Below are positions 43,875 to 55,633 of a stretch of DNA of 64,000 nt, piece by piece. Source of the stretch: Byssochlamys sp. IMV 00236 (Eukaryota; Ascomycota; Eurotiomycetes; Eurotiales; Thermoascaceae); NCBI GenBank assembly GCA_001931875.2, contig MSJH02000820.1, positions 62,001 through 126,000 of the forward strand, in the 5' to 3' direction. The position numbers and the translations under genes are program-made. The notes beneath the pieces were generated by a model, which saw nothing but the letters and a program-made list of their open reading frames with translations, was not told the origin of the DNA and made no database searches. Each line of letters begins with the position of its first letter. Position 1 is the stretch's first letter.

Positions 43875-46635
43875 TCACGAACCCAGGAAGTTCCGAGACG
43901 ATCTAATCGCGAGGTCCTCTATACGAGGCAGGGCGTAACTGTACCGTGTAGAGTCTATGATAGCGCCACGCGAAGCGTCATATTGACTCACGACGGGTGC
44001 CGCATACCTACTGCGGCCAACAGGTATGCTATCCTGGAGAATCGGCATCTTCTCTCGGATGCGGTGCAGCCTCTCGGAACTCAGATCGATGGGAGCCTGC
44101 TGCGAAGAACGATTTGGATTCAATTGAGAGATCATCTCCCGACGTGGTCTGTGTTGTTCTCGACCAGGAACGATGGGAGAATATCTAGTCGGACGACTAG
44201 ATACAGGCTCAACCTCCCGATTGGGCGCGGTGTCTCGGTGCGCCAACCTGTAAGAAGGCGCTAAAGGACCATGGATACTAACAGGCCGCACGAAGTCAGG
44301 CGAATAGATGTCATTTCTGTTCTGGCCATGGTCTAGACCGCGAGAAGTCGTAATTACTTCTGGCCGGCGCATAGTAGTACCTCGCAATTCTGTCTCTTCG
44401 AAGGATATCCTCCGGCTAGTATTGGGAGGTCCTTGGTCTATTTGATAGAGACGATCTGGTCGTGGATATGTATCCAAGGTGTTTAGTAACCTGTCCTGTC
44501 TGGGGCCGTAATTTGGCTGAGAAGTGGTCTGATTGGAGGACGCATTTAAACCATCTCGAGACAATGGGATAGTAATGTCCTGGCGGTTGACATATTCAGA
44601 GTCAGCATAGCGTACTACGTTGGCTCCAGGTAGTCGAGATGGTGGTGAGACTCTGCGAAGAGGGACCCTCTCCAGGCAACGCGGTGCTCGCTGATATCTT
44701 GTATCAGGACTCAAGTGCTGGCTGCGGGTCTGGCTATTGTAACCTGGAACTGCCCGGCGTCCAGAATCAGGCGACAGCAAGGAGATACAGGGAACAGGAT
44801 CGGAAATATGGCCATCCACTCTAGAGGATCCAAAGCCGGATACATCGCGTGCAGGCTCCTGGCATTCAACTCGTCTCCGTTTTGGCATTACGTCCCTCAT
44901 ACTAGTGAGATCAATAATAGTGGATTCTCTCTCGTGGGGCCTGGATATTGAGGTTAGTGAAGAAGGCTGTATTGCATCTGAACGCCTTTTGATGGAACCG
45001 TAAATCCCGCCGTCTCCCGGACTCTTAACTGCGGAGGATGGAGATTGAGGGTCCTCGATGGAAGGTAGTGCCCTATCCTGTGGCTTCATTTCCAAGTTAT
45101 CCCGATAGGGTATAATGGTCCCTGGTGGGCGCTGGGGTTGGCTCCTGGTTGGAAATGATGTGCCGCGACCATCAACGGAGAGTGGGACACTGGCAGACGG
45201 GAGAGGGTGAACATGTCGACTAGTGAAGGGACGCCGCTCTAATGCATTAGCATTTGGTGACAGCAAATCTCCATAGACCGGCCGCTCAGAGGCAGATAGT
45301 GGCCCTCCAACATAAGAGGAGCCTGAGTTGTGAACTGTTCGGACATGAGTATTAGCTTGATGATCCGCAAGGGCCTTCTCTCGATAACGAAATCTGGCCC
45401 GATTCCAGGCCTCGTAACGACTAAAGCCACGGCGGTCAATCCTGTCATTGCGTGATCTGGTCCTTTTTGGGGGTGCCGGGACAAATCGAAAACCAGGAGG
45501 GGCATCATCGTCAGCAAGATCCACGGGAGCCTCTCGGAGAGATCTGTCAGCGTAGTCCAATGGCTTGGTCTGCAACTCCCCGGCAGCGGTATTGCTTGAA
45601 AGTATTTCAATACTTGTGTCCCGGTCGTTGTATGCAGTCCCTGGGTCACTTTCTGCATCGCTGTCCTCGTCATCGGAAATTACAATGACTTCTCGAAAGA
45701 CATCTTCTAGGACAGTCTTCCCGTTCTCATCATCACCTCTCCATTCTACCAGCTTTGCCAATGTAGGGTCTTCGACAAGGCTTCTAGCTTCTTGAAAAGA
45801 TGTCTTCTTCAGGAGACGGTCATAATTCGTGTAGATATGTCTGATATGAGCAACCACCGCCAGCTGAGCACGGCGTGCAAGGGGCAGCTCGACTGCCGTA
45901 CCAACCTTTCGTTGGCCCTACATAGAGTCAGTAACCGAAAAGTCTCAGTCGAGCGCAGTACCTTTTGAAATGCTGTCTTGATGATCTGATTCAGATCCTT
46001 TTCAGGTATGTTTGGAAACAGATCTCGAATCACATCCCTCGCTTCGGTATTGATTGTGGTCTGGGAGACTTCTGAGGCAGCTCGCATGTGGGACCTATGA
46101 CTGGTAATGCCTTGGAAAGGCATCACTTTCCCGCTCGAGGTAAGGTACAGACCCAAGTCCATACAGACAGTCGCAACCACAGCACTGGGAAAGTGATACC
46201 CAATCCTGTGAACCTGTTGCGAGAGATTATGCATACGTTGATGGGGAGTGGTCTAGAATAAAGCGTCAGTCATGGTCCGGAGTTCGTAGGATCCAGGGAC
46301 CGGCTGGAAAAAACAGACCGTGACAGCGAACACCTTGAGGCCATCTCTCCGACATATCTCTTTACAGGCATCTGTAAACTGAGGATTACCCGCAGGAATA
46401 AACGTATAGCCAGGAGGTGCTTGCGCTTCGAAGGAAATCTAAAGTCGTTAGAACACTGGGAGAAAACAGAAGATCAATAACGATCGGTGGCACAACATAC
46501 AACGCTGCGAAGCTTCTTTTTCTCTTGAGTGACACTCTCCATGATAACCCTGTGTTTGCGACGTTTTAACCTAGCGAGTCTACTCGGAGGGCGCGTGGCA
46601 TAGGCCGACGCAGCTCTTCGAAGTACCCGTGTCAT
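43875..46635 (-). CDS. DUF2293-domain protein of unknown function
   Basis: Minus-strand exons 46635-46501, 46438-46319, 46252-45962 and 45917-43875 encode 862 residues; all introns are GT-AG and in phase 0. The N-terminal part (about residues 40-230) has the features of the fungal DUF2293 family: PPGYTFIPAGNPQFTDACKE, MHNLSQQVHRIGYHFP, AVVATVCMDLGLYL, ARDVIRDLFPNIPEKDLNQI and VVAHIRHIYTNYDRLLK. A short acidic serine stretch (ISDDEDSDAESD) follows. The remaining 600 residues are low-complexity, rich in Arg, Ser, Pro and Asp, and look disordered. No catalytic motif is evident. The basic start MTRVLRRAASAYATRP could be a targeting sequence or simply basic. Function unknown. Confidence 0.8.
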
Positions 46636-47242
46636 GATTCCAGAAATGAACCTCGTAGTTCAAGATAAGAGAGACACTTCGCCTCTCTCAACGAGAGGCC
46701 CTTCAAGTAAATGGGAAATCATGAAAGGAGAAATGATTCTCGTCAAGAGCCTCCAGAGCTCTTAGAGCGAAGGCCTATTTGTTAGTAAGAAAGATTCCTA
46801 CGGAAACGTGCGAAACTGAAGACAAAGCTGCTGAGCTTCGGTCAGAAAAGACCCAATAAGACGAGGCGGAGACAAGCTATGTAGTCCTAACGTTCTTCGG
46901 AGTCACGAAGAAAAGAAAAGACCTGCGATGTTTCCCAGAACATGCCGCAGGTCAGAAAGCATCCAGGGTGTTGCTTGATGGAGGTGAGGGACAAGAGCCA
47001 GGCCGATGTCAGATGGCGGCCCAAAAGCGGTGGGCGGTGGGCGGTGGGCAGTGGGCAGTGGGCAAGCTGTCACGCCCCGGGCGGAAACCACGCCCTGCCC
47101 GACTTAACTCCCCGCAGGCCTACTACGGAGCAGATCAAGAACATCGCCGATTCTCAGAAGCTGCTCCCTTGTCTAGCCTTCAAGTCTGGGGTCGAGATTC
47201 TCAAAGGAACTTCTGTTGAATTGTCACCAGTGGGCTCCAACA
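46636..47242. promoter_or_regulatory. Bidirectional promoter between the DUF2293 and LYR-motif genes
   Basis: 607 bp between divergent start codons. It contains five tandem 7-bp units (47027-47061). Confidence 0.5.
47027..47061. repeat. GCRGTGG heptamer minisatellite, five units
   Basis: Three GCGGTGG units followed by two GCAGTGG units, about 180 bases before the LYR gene start codon. Confidence 0.9.
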
Positions 47243-47721
47243 ATGAACGGTGCCGCCCAGAAGCTCAAGACCGCTGCTCCCACCCAGCAGGCTATAGTTC
47301 TCGCATATCGTCAGCTCTATCGACAGGGCCTGAAGGTGCTCAACTACTCTACCCCTGCACGGCATGTGCTGCGTCGGATCCTGCGGACGTCTTTCCGATC
47401 AGCTTCCCGTGATGAATTCGACCCCAACCGGGTTGCAAATACCTTACAATTTCTCCAGCGCGCTGCAGACTCTAGGGGCTTGGAACACAAGATCGTGAAG
47501 AATCTGATTATGGTCAGATACTGGGAGCAACCCCAGGTAAAGAAAGATGCAAGAGTGTGAGTAATAAGCATATAGATGTCGGAAGAAGGTGTTTCTCTGA
47601 CAACTTTCGCAGGTTCAAAAACCAAGATGTGAACGATATCTTTCTTCGAAGAAGCTCTAACGCTCATTTCAATTCGACTCTAATGCTTCTAAACGAGAGC
47701 TTAGGAACATGTCTTCGATAG
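47243..47721 (+). CDS. LYR-motif protein (fungal DUF1763-type), probably mitochondrial
   Basis: Exons 47243-47556 and 47613-47721 encode 140 residues. IVLAYRQLYRQGLKVLNYST carries the LYR tripeptide near the N-terminus, then ARHVLRRILRTSFR, VANTLQFLQRAAD and LEHKIVKNLIMVRYWEQPQV. The second exon gives VFKNQDVNDIFLRRS and LMLLNESLGTCLR. LYR proteins are small helical adaptors in mitochondria that bind acyl carrier protein and help assemble respiratory complexes or Fe-S enzymes; the partner of this type is not known to me. Two earlier in-frame starts are possible, but ATG at 47243 gives the length expected for the family. Confidence 0.8.
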
Positions 47722-48447
47722 GTTACACGATGATGAAGAGAGTGACCTATTTCACACTTGGCGCTGGCGAGAGCAGACGATTAGAAGGTCCATCTTTGGA
47801 TCGGACTCCGAGAGGATCTCGTAGCGTATCTATGGGTCCTGATACACCGAGGTAGACTTTACCAGATGTATTGGAGATATACAGGATTTATTCTCCTGTT
47901 TACGTTCGTTCCAGACAACATCTCGGAAGGAACAGCACGGGCTCCGTGCAGCATCTACACATGACCAGGTTTCAAAGCCAGGTTCTCCTCCCAGTTTCGA
48001 CAGACCTTACGGCACTTAACATATCTTCTAGGAGGCATCGACCAACGAAGCTGATTATATCAGATGGGGGTTACTCTTAAGATCAGTTGAATAACCGTCT
48101 GGGTGGTGAGGCCGCGGAGGCAGCCTGATCTTTGTCACATCGTAGCCCACAAGGCCACAGATAATGAAGCATACAATCAGAAATTAATGGATCAAAGATA
48201 TCATCAAGTTCATATTTTATCCTTAATAACATGTTACATCTTAATTAAACCCGTGTCCATGTGTTGTTCTCACGATGTACAAGACTTGGTCTGAGACCAA
48301 AAGCGGAAGTCACATGCCTAGGATGCCCGACAAGACGTCACATGCGCCCGCTGTGTCAGCGAACAGAGACAAGAGCGGTCTTCTTCGCTTTGGCCTGCTC
48401 GCTTCTCATTCTGGACAATATCACTATCTATAACATCACGGCCCCCA
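47722..48447. other. Intergenic region before the CHY/RING gene
   Basis: Separates two plus-strand genes. No gene recognised; contains several short open frames without character. Confidence 0.5.
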
Positions 48448-50743
48448 ATGAGTGGGTTTATTTCGTCTTTGCTCATCGACCCTGTCTTCCGACAAGCTCG
48501 TCGCCTTTCTCGTCGGGCGAGCTCGGATCATCCGCCCTCCTCGATCGACCATCCCTCAGTTCAACACGCGAGCGCTCCTAATAGTATTTCATGGCCTTCA
48601 TCATTTGGAAACAACTACGATACTACCACCACATACTCTCGAGCGCGTACCGGACGGCGAATCAGTTCAACATCTCTCGACCCTACTATCGATCCTACTA
48701 TCGACCGGACCCTACTACCGTCGATGTCCCCCACTATCGGCCGCCGACAAGGAGTCATTGATGGACGCGGAGACAATGGACACCCCGATACAGGGAATGT
48801 CATAGCCCCACGACATTATGAAGACAGTTACACAGACTCCGCAGTACAACGATCGAGGCGTGCTGGTGATATACAGTCGAACCGGACTTCTCTCGAAACA
48901 GGCAACCGTATTTCTGGGGAGTCACGGACACCCACGCAACGTTTGGGCTGGGACGGGAAAGGAAAGTCCGCGTTACCAGAGGATGATGGGATGGGCCATC
49001 TGCGAATGAAGATCCATGCTATCAGAGATCAAGATATCCCGAGTTCCGAGAAGGCACGTTTGATTCTCAATCTAATGACGGAGGATTACCGTTCCTCTAA
49101 GGCCGGCTTCAACAATATACCACGCTCTCCATCAAGTCTTCCAAGTGTCGATCGTCCTTGGACTCCTGCTTCTCACCGAAGCCTGCAGTCCTTCGATCAG
49201 CTATCCTTGACACCAGCCTCGACAGTGTCTAATCCGTCCGCGGACAATCCTTATAACTTGACGGCCGAAGATCTGGATCCTACTTTTGTGCCAAGTGACC
49301 AGAAATATGAATCTAAAGAGGCGGAGCAGACAGTTTCTGGGAGAGATGTCGACGGCGAGCCTGAAGCAGCCTGTCTCGGCTGTCGTCATTATAAGAGAAA
49401 CGTGAAGTTGCAATGCTATACATGCAAGCGGTGGTACACCTGTCGATTCTGCCATGATGAAGCAGAGGACCATGCACTGGATCGTCGAAAGACCGAAAAC
49501 ATGCTCTGCATGTTCTGTGGATGCCCCCAACCTGCTTCACAGTCCTGCATGTGGTGCGGTGAACAGGCTGCTTTGTACTACTGCTCCATCTGCAAGCTAT
49601 GGGATAACGACGAGGAAAAGAGTATATATCATTGCAACGACTGTGGAATCTGTCGTATAGGGCAAGGTCTTGGGAAGGACTTTTTTCATTGCAAGGTAAG
49701 GCCGGAAAGCTGTCAAACATATCATTGACTGACTTTCGTCTAGACCTGCAGCGTTTGTATGCCAATATCCATTGAGAATACGCACCGCTGCATTGAGCGT
49801 TCAACGCAGTGTGACTGTCCTCTATGTGGTGATTATATGTTCACCTCGCCTGAGACTGTTGTTTTCATGCGGTGTGGTCACAGCATACATCAAAAGTGTT
49901 TCTCAGAATACTCCAAGACATCATACCGTTGCCCGATATGCAGCAAGACTATAACAAATATGGAATCCCAATTCAGGAACCTTGACCGTACCATCGCCGC
50001 TCAGCCAATGCCCCCAGAATACAAGGACACAAAAGCCTTGATCTACTGTAATGATTGCAGTATAAAATCTGCTGTGCCTTACCATTGGTTGGGGCTCAAG
50101 TGTGACCTGTAAGTCTCCGGCGTGCCTTTCCTGAGCATACGAGCTAACCAAAACAAGGTGCGAGTCATATAACACTGTGCAGATACAGTTGCTGACTGGC
50201 AGCGAGTCCGACGACGCCTCACACGGCCATGTTGATGAACACACACGCCCTTCGCCATCAGTTCAAACGGCCAACGGCAGTGAACAAAACAGTTCTGTTC
50301 AGCTCGGAATGACGCCCCAGGAAAATCCATCTCTACTGCCTACTTCATCCTCTGCCAGTCACAACACTGAAATTCCGCAGCTTTTGCGACAGTCTCGGGG
50401 CCGCAGGCCCATCTCTCCTGTCATAAGTAACTATTTTGGTTTACCCACCGAGAGAGAGCCGACCAAGTCATCCTCGAAACCCTCAATTCCAGAAAATGAA
50501 AGTTGCGATGACGGAGACGGTCTCAATTTTTGGGGGGCCACGAGCCTTGTATCCAAATATACGTTCATCGGAAGCGACACGGAATCTACCGATGGCGAGG
50601 CCGAGACAGTAGAGGACCACCAAGGTAGTGCAGGACACACCGGAGAGGAGAGCCAGGAAGAAGAAGAGGAGGAAGAAGAAGAGGACGAGGAGGACGAGGA
50701 TGATGACGACAGTGACAGCATCGTACTATTTGGGCATCGTTGA
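48448..50743 (+). CDS. CHY zinc-finger and RING-finger E3 ubiquitin ligase (RCHY1/PIRH2-like)
   Basis: Exons 48448-49695, 49744-50108 and 50158-50743 encode 732 residues. The first 300 residues are disordered. Then come CHY-type zinc sites: CLGCRHYKRNVKLQCYTCKR, CRFCHDEAEDH, MLCMFCGCPQPASQSCMWCG, YYCSICKLWDN and HCNDCGICRIGQGLGKDFFH. A RING-H2 follows: CDCPLCGDYMF, FMRCGHSIHQKCF and YRCPICSK, and a C-terminal zinc ribbon YCNDCSIKSAVPYHWLGLKC. This order is that of human RCHY1 and its fission-yeast homologue, ligases that transfer ubiquitin to target proteins. The C-terminus adds about 190 disordered residues with an uninterrupted Glu/Asp run of more than 20, ending SIVLFGHR. Target unknown. 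Confidence 0.9.
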
Positions 50744-52162
50744 AACTTTTTTACTCGAAGCAAGCAAGATGCTATCTTGGCTTAATTCACTTTCCTCTCC
50801 TACGCCACATTTTCCCTTGTGTCAGGGACTATTCTCGCCGCACTCTGAGCGGTTCTCAGGGCTTCGGTGCAAGCACCTAAGGGAACAACGGTCCTTCCTC
50901 AGAGACCATGTGACAGAAAAGAAAAAGCTGTCCTGTCCTGTCTGTGTGAAGCTGCTTTCTAGCCCTGAATGGGGGACATGAACGAAATTCACCCTGCTGC
51001 CTCGTTGGATAAAAATATGCGTCATACGCAAAACTGCTGGGCAGGACGGGCAGCCTGTTGGAAGTATGCCCGAGAAAGAATGGAGCTTTTCTTCTTGGGT
51101 CGTGTCAGAATATAACCTGCCTCAGAAGGCGTTCGAGCGCGCTTGTACGTCTTACCTGCGAGTATCTTTTGAGGCCTTTCCCGGTGCTATAGCGCACATG
51201 ACTGGAGTACTTGACAGGGAGTCCTTGAACATGTCACCTAGCCAGATTGGGAAGTTGCGATATCAGCACCAGGAGAGATCCAATCTATGTCACATCAGAC
51301 TGATACCAATACGAGTCAGCTTCGTAGATTAAGGTGCGTGGCGGGACGAGATCTCCTATTAATAGAACTAGCAAAGATTCTTAAGTGCTCTTTCCTACAT
51401 GAAACAAGTAAAGTAGTTAGGTGCCAGAAGGAGATATTCTTCTAGAAGAGTATGTGGTTATTCAACAGTCCCGGCCTCGAGGGCATATACAGATGTGGAG
51501 GGTCAACATGTCTGGGCATTCTGGGGCTATTGATTATCAGCCGGGTGGCTCGTGCTTCTGTCACTATCTGACGTTATCAATCCATCCTGCTCTAAAATCA
51601 TCTATTCTCTAGCTTCTTAGAGTATAGAAAGGACTACTAGATAGCTACCATACTGTAGTTAGACTGGCTTCTTCCTGCCGTGACTAAGCTGCGGATGCCC
51701 GCTCGTGACGTTTGGCCCTGCGACTTGCCACAAGCCGGACGGAAGCGGACTTCACTGTTTGATGACGCTTGGGCGCTTCGTTTGCCCCCCTTCTTCTTCT
51801 CTTCTTCTTCTTCTTGACAATCCTTTCGTTGATCCTTTATTTACCTATGCTATATATCTTGTTTCTCAGCAGCCTAGCCTTCTTTTGTCGGGCTGCCTAT
51901 CTTTGATGAAACTGCGTGCAGATCACCTGTTGTCTGACTTTCGTCAGCTGAAACAACCCACCGCTAACAAGCCCCAGCCTGAACGCCTGGATCTGTCTCA
52001 TCTCTAGAGGAAGGCCGCGGCAATCCTACGCGACTTCTCCTTGAGCATCGACAACGCTATCCTTAATTGTCCGCATTTCCCTTTCCATTCGTATCTATAT
52101 TTCTCCAGTTGTGTTTTCTTTTCTCGACATATCCCTGAGGCCAGATTCACTACATCCCAGAC
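50744..52162. other. Intergenic region between the RING gene and the TCP11-like gene
   Basis: 1.4 kb without a recognised gene. An 88-codon plus frame at 51066-51332 is unassigned. From about 51780 the plus strand is C/T-rich, the probable leader of the TCP11-like gene. Confidence 0.5.
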
Positions 52163-55117
52163 ATGATCCGTCGTAATTCCGATCTTGAGCTCCAGTTACC
52201 CGATGCAGGACCGGAACCCCCGGTGAATGACTCAGATAAGGAAGATATCGAGATGCTATCCGACAATCAGACGAACTCGCTATCATTACCGCCTCACATC
52301 GCTGCCCGGTTCTACAGAAAATCGAACGGCGTGAGACGGTCTTCTACTGTGTCATCGCGTCGCAGTTCCATATCATCCATCCATTCCCATCATTCAAATG
52401 TCTCCGCCCACGGCGGACCACAGAGCGATCACCTTGCACAACATCTGCGGCGGGCATCCATTATCGAGACGCGCAAGGCGAGACTCGCAGACAGGGCCGC
52501 GCACGCGGAGAAGGTTCGACTTCGAGCGGCGCTGGCGAAGGCTGCTACCAGAAACCTGCAGAGAGAGGAGAGAGCGTTGGCCGCACAGCAGGCTCGGGAA
52601 CGTCTGCTCGCGGAAATCACGGCGAAGTGCGAAGAGGAAGTGAGACGGGCAAAGCAGAAGGCGGAGGATAACAAGGAGAAGAGAGCTGCTGAGCATGCCC
52701 GACTGCGCCTCGAGATGGCCGAGAAGTTCGCAGAAACTGAAAAGAGACGCTTGAATTACCAGCAGAATCAGCGTCGACGCCGTACCAGTAGCTTGCCCAG
52801 CATGGAAGACAAGAAGCCCGTCAGGGACGCAGTTAAATCCCTTACTCCGGAATCTGCGGCCAGAAGAATTCAGAAGGCATGGCGGAGGCACCACGCGAAG
52901 GTAGTTATGGAGAGCTTCCGCGCACTTGATCTCTCCCTGGAGCGCATCCGCACCATGTCGTTCGAAGAAGTAGGCTCGTTACTTGCCGAGCAGAGTGTTT
53001 TGGATACGATGGCAAAGGTCCTTCGACTGTGTGGGCTGCAAGATATGGAAAGCGGTACAATGGGCGAACGAGGTGCTGTTCGTACTTTTCTCAGCAGCTA
53101 CTTGATCTTGACACACCCTACGCAGGTCTTGAGCAGTAACGGAGAGCAGGAGCAAGACCTGATTGCAAAGGCGCGGGACTTGCTAGTTGCTTTCGAGCAA
53201 TTGACCACACAGCTGTCGTCGGATTGTTGTTCTCTTCAGTCCCTTTCTACCGAACTCCAAGCGTTATCCGAGTCATATAACGTATTCTTCTCTGCTTTCC
53301 ACTCCTGGAAAGCGCGTGACTCTACCGTGTTGATTGAGATCATGCTTGCTCAATTTATCGAACTGGAACTAATCTGGCAGACGGTGAAGGATGACCGTGC
53401 CGGTGGAGCAGCAGACGAGTACCAACAAGGCATCAGGCAGAATCAGATCCTCTTGCTCGCCAGATTGAAGCGTTTGGCAGGCCCGGATCGTGCGATGCAG
53501 ATGGTCAGGGATGCTTTGAAGAAGGCGAAGCGAGAAAAGAAGCGAGCTGCATCCTCCACGCAAGCCATTCCACGTTCTGCTGAAGTTGCATCGTCTTCGG
53601 TTCTCCCGGAGAGCGTTGCGTCTCCCCTCAGTGAGAGCTTCAACAATGTTGATGGTACTGTATTGCAAGAGCTGGACAAGCAGAGAATTTCCCCTCATGA
53701 GCGCTTCACTAGAGCGCTGACTGCTCTACCCGAAAATCGGGCCCTCGTACATGAACTGTTGGTCAATAAGGAGTACAAGATCGAACAAGAACCCTACACG
53801 GAGCCGCGGAAGCAGATCATGAAGCATATGTGCGATATGATGAGGCAGGATGTAGAAGCAGGTCTAGGTGTTAACTGGATAGTTGCAATGGCTACTGTCA
53901 TACAAGACAGACTCTTGCGCTCTCTCAGGGCAGGAAATTCATTGCACGTTCTGATCAGCGAGGTCCTCGACCCGAAGCTCGTCGAAAACCAGTGCAAGGC
54001 CGGTACCTTTTCATACGACGCATTCTTTGATTTCATGAGCACTATATTGCCCAAGCTATGTGCTCCTTACCGAGACCCCGAAGTCAAAGCTTTCGCAGAG
54101 GACAAGTCAGGGGACGCAATCGATCGGCTCGCGCGGTTGATGGGTATTATCGACCTTCTATCTCTGGATCACACTAATTTCATGATCCGGGCAGCGGCTC
54201 CCCAGCTTATTCAGGAAGCTCCGGGTTATGAGCAGAGGACGTTTGAGAGGGGTCTCCAGGACGGTTCGATAAGTCTGCAGAAGACCCGACGATTTTGGCG
54301 AATCAACCGGGCAGCTGTCGTCGAGGAGATGAAGAAGCGTGATCCTGAGAATGTCAATCCTACTGCCGTGCCTCCAGCTTCGAGAATCTACACTCAAGGA
54401 CTCGTTGATTTGGTTTTCAGCAATGCTGCTGTGTCACCGGAGCTCATCCCGGAGACATTGGACCTTGACCGCGAGCGGTTGGAGAGACTTCACGCCAGCG
54501 CTTTCAGGATCGTTGGGACAGCCTCGATCCTGTTGACAGCGAAGAACCTCCTGAAACGTGATGCCCGGTCTCAGTGGAAGACGGAGGCCGATCGTATCGT
54601 CTCACTTGAGTTTACTGAAGCCAAGCCGGATCGCGTGCAATCGATCCTCGAGTCAACGCACCCGATGCCGGCGACAGCCAGGTCACAGCTGGCCGGCACC
54701 ATCAAGCGTGTCCTTGCGCCTGTCGCTGCCGCGTCAGCAGCCTCTGCTTCTTGTCAACAGCGAGCATCTGTCGAAATTATGTCCGAGCAGAGTGCTAGTT
54801 CCAGCGATCGGCCCACTTCGTCTGCTGGTGAACCGGAAGCTTCTACGACGTACTTTTCCGACCCGGTAGCACGTCTAATCCTTTCGCGTCTGCGGGCGCA
54901 CGTATTTGCACGCTTGAGTGCGTCGAGCGCGAATGAGAGGGTGAAAGCCACCTCGACTGCCAGCCAAAGCCTGGCTGCAGCGGGAATGCCTGAATTTGTG
55001 AACGAGGTTGGCAAATTAGTTGATGAGCTCGAGAAAGTCAAAGAAGTTGATTGGCTTTGCCATGGCACGTTCTATGAACGGGTTATCAACGAAGGCATTT
55101 CTCAGGCGCAGAGTTGA
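52163..55117 (+). CDS. T-complex protein 11 (TCP11/SOK1) domain protein
   Basis: Single exon, 984 residues. Residues about 97-200 are a long Arg/Glu/Ala helix (coiled coil), and an IQ-like motif SAARRIQKAWRRHH lies at 231-244, a possible calmodulin-binding site. The C-terminal half (about 510-980) reads as a TCP11 domain: HERFTRALTALPENRALVHE, LGVNWIVAMATVIQDRLLRS, RLARLMGIIDLLSLDHTNFM and RIVGTASILLTAKNLLKRDA. Budding-yeast Sok1 is a multicopy suppressor of cAMP-dependent kinase mutants; animal TCP11 acts in sperm cAMP signalling. A link to PKA signalling is therefore family knowledge, not seen here. The lack of introns over 3 kb is unusual in this window. Confidence 0.88.
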   Translation: MIRRNSDLELQLPDAGPEPPVNDSDKEDIEMLSDNQTNSLSLPPHIAARFYRKSNGVRRSSTVSSRRSSISSIHSHHSNVSAHGGPQSDHLAQHLRRASIIETRKARLADRAAHAEKVRLRAALAKAATRNLQREERALAAQQARERLLAEITAKCEEEVRRAKQKAEDNKEKRAAEHARLRLEMAEKFAETEKRRLNYQQNQRRRRTSSLPSMEDKKPVRDAVKSLTPESAARRIQKAWRRHHAKVVMESFRALDLSLERIRTMSFEEVGSLLAEQSVLDTMAKVLRLCGLQDMESGTMGERGAVRTFLSSYLILTHPTQVLSSNGEQEQDLIAKARDLLVAFEQLTTQLSSDCCSLQSLSTELQALSESYNVFFSAFHSWKARDSTVLIEIMLAQFIELELIWQTVKDDRAGGAADEYQQGIRQNQILLLARLKRLAGPDRAMQMVRDALKKAKREKKRAASSTQAIPRSAEVASSSVLPESVASPLSESFNNVDGTVLQELDKQRISPHERFTRALTALPENRALVHELLVNKEYKIEQEPYTEPRKQIMKHMCDMMRQDVEAGLGVNWIVAMATVIQDRLLRSLRAGNSLHVLISEVLDPKLVENQCKAGTFSYDAFFDFMSTILPKLCAPYRDPEVKAFAEDKSGDAIDRLARLMGIIDLLSLDHTNFMIRAAAPQLIQEAPGYEQRTFERGLQDGSISLQKTRRFWRINRAAVVEEMKKRDPENVNPTAVPPASRIYTQGLVDLVFSNAAVSPELIPETLDLDRERLERLHASAFRIVGTASILLTAKNLLKRDARSQWKTEADRIVSLEFTEAKPDRVQSILESTHPMPATARSQLAGTIKRVLAPVAAASAASASCQQRASVEIMSEQSASSSDRPTSSAGEPEASTTYFSDPVARLILSRLRAHVFARLSASSANERVKATSTASQSLAAAGMPEFVNEVGKLVDELEKVKEVDWLCHGTFYERVINEGISQAQS

Positions 55118-55633
55118 ACGCGATTCTTGATTTTTTTTTTTTTTTGATCATTTTCATTTTCGGGCTGCATGTTCTTCTGGACGGATTGGGTTATATATGC
55201 GGTTCGGTCCCTGGGGGAAGAAGGATGGGGAACTGAAGGACGGGTAATCGAGTATAGATACGTAGATGGGTTCATGCTAGTTCCCTCGCGATTTGTGTTC
55301 GTTTCGGTTTAAATGCATAATGGCTTTTTTCCATGGCTTCTAAGTTCCCGGTCCCTTTTGAAAGCCACGGTCTTGATCAGTAGTTCCAACCACGTATGTT
55401 ATGTGAACGTTAACTCTGGGTTTGTATGTAGTATGTGCTATAAATCGATAAGTTAGCGCCTCCTTATCAATCATCGATCAATTACTAACCCCGCAACAAC
55501 CACCAAACTTTCCACCCGACCTGCACAAGGTCACGCAAGAACCAAAACCACACACACTCACACATACATAGGGTGTTCAAAACCCCCCTCTCCCTCTCTC
55601 CAGACATAATTCAATTCAATTACAATTCTTATC
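55118..55633. other. Intergenic: TCP11-like 3' region and CIA1 promoter
   Basis: Poly-T run near 55131-55145 and a CA-rich/C-rich leader before CIA1. No gene seen. Confidence 0.5.

Noticed and set aside
50431..50763. 110-codon minus frame rich in serine
   Set aside because: Antisense reading of the Glu/Asp codons of the CHY/RING gene tail.
51066..51332. 88-codon plus frame downstream of the RING gene
   Set aside because: No recognisable features; probably chance frame in the intergenic region.
52394..52894. 166-codon minus frame inside the TCP11-like gene
   Set aside because: Shadow of a coding exon with biased codons.
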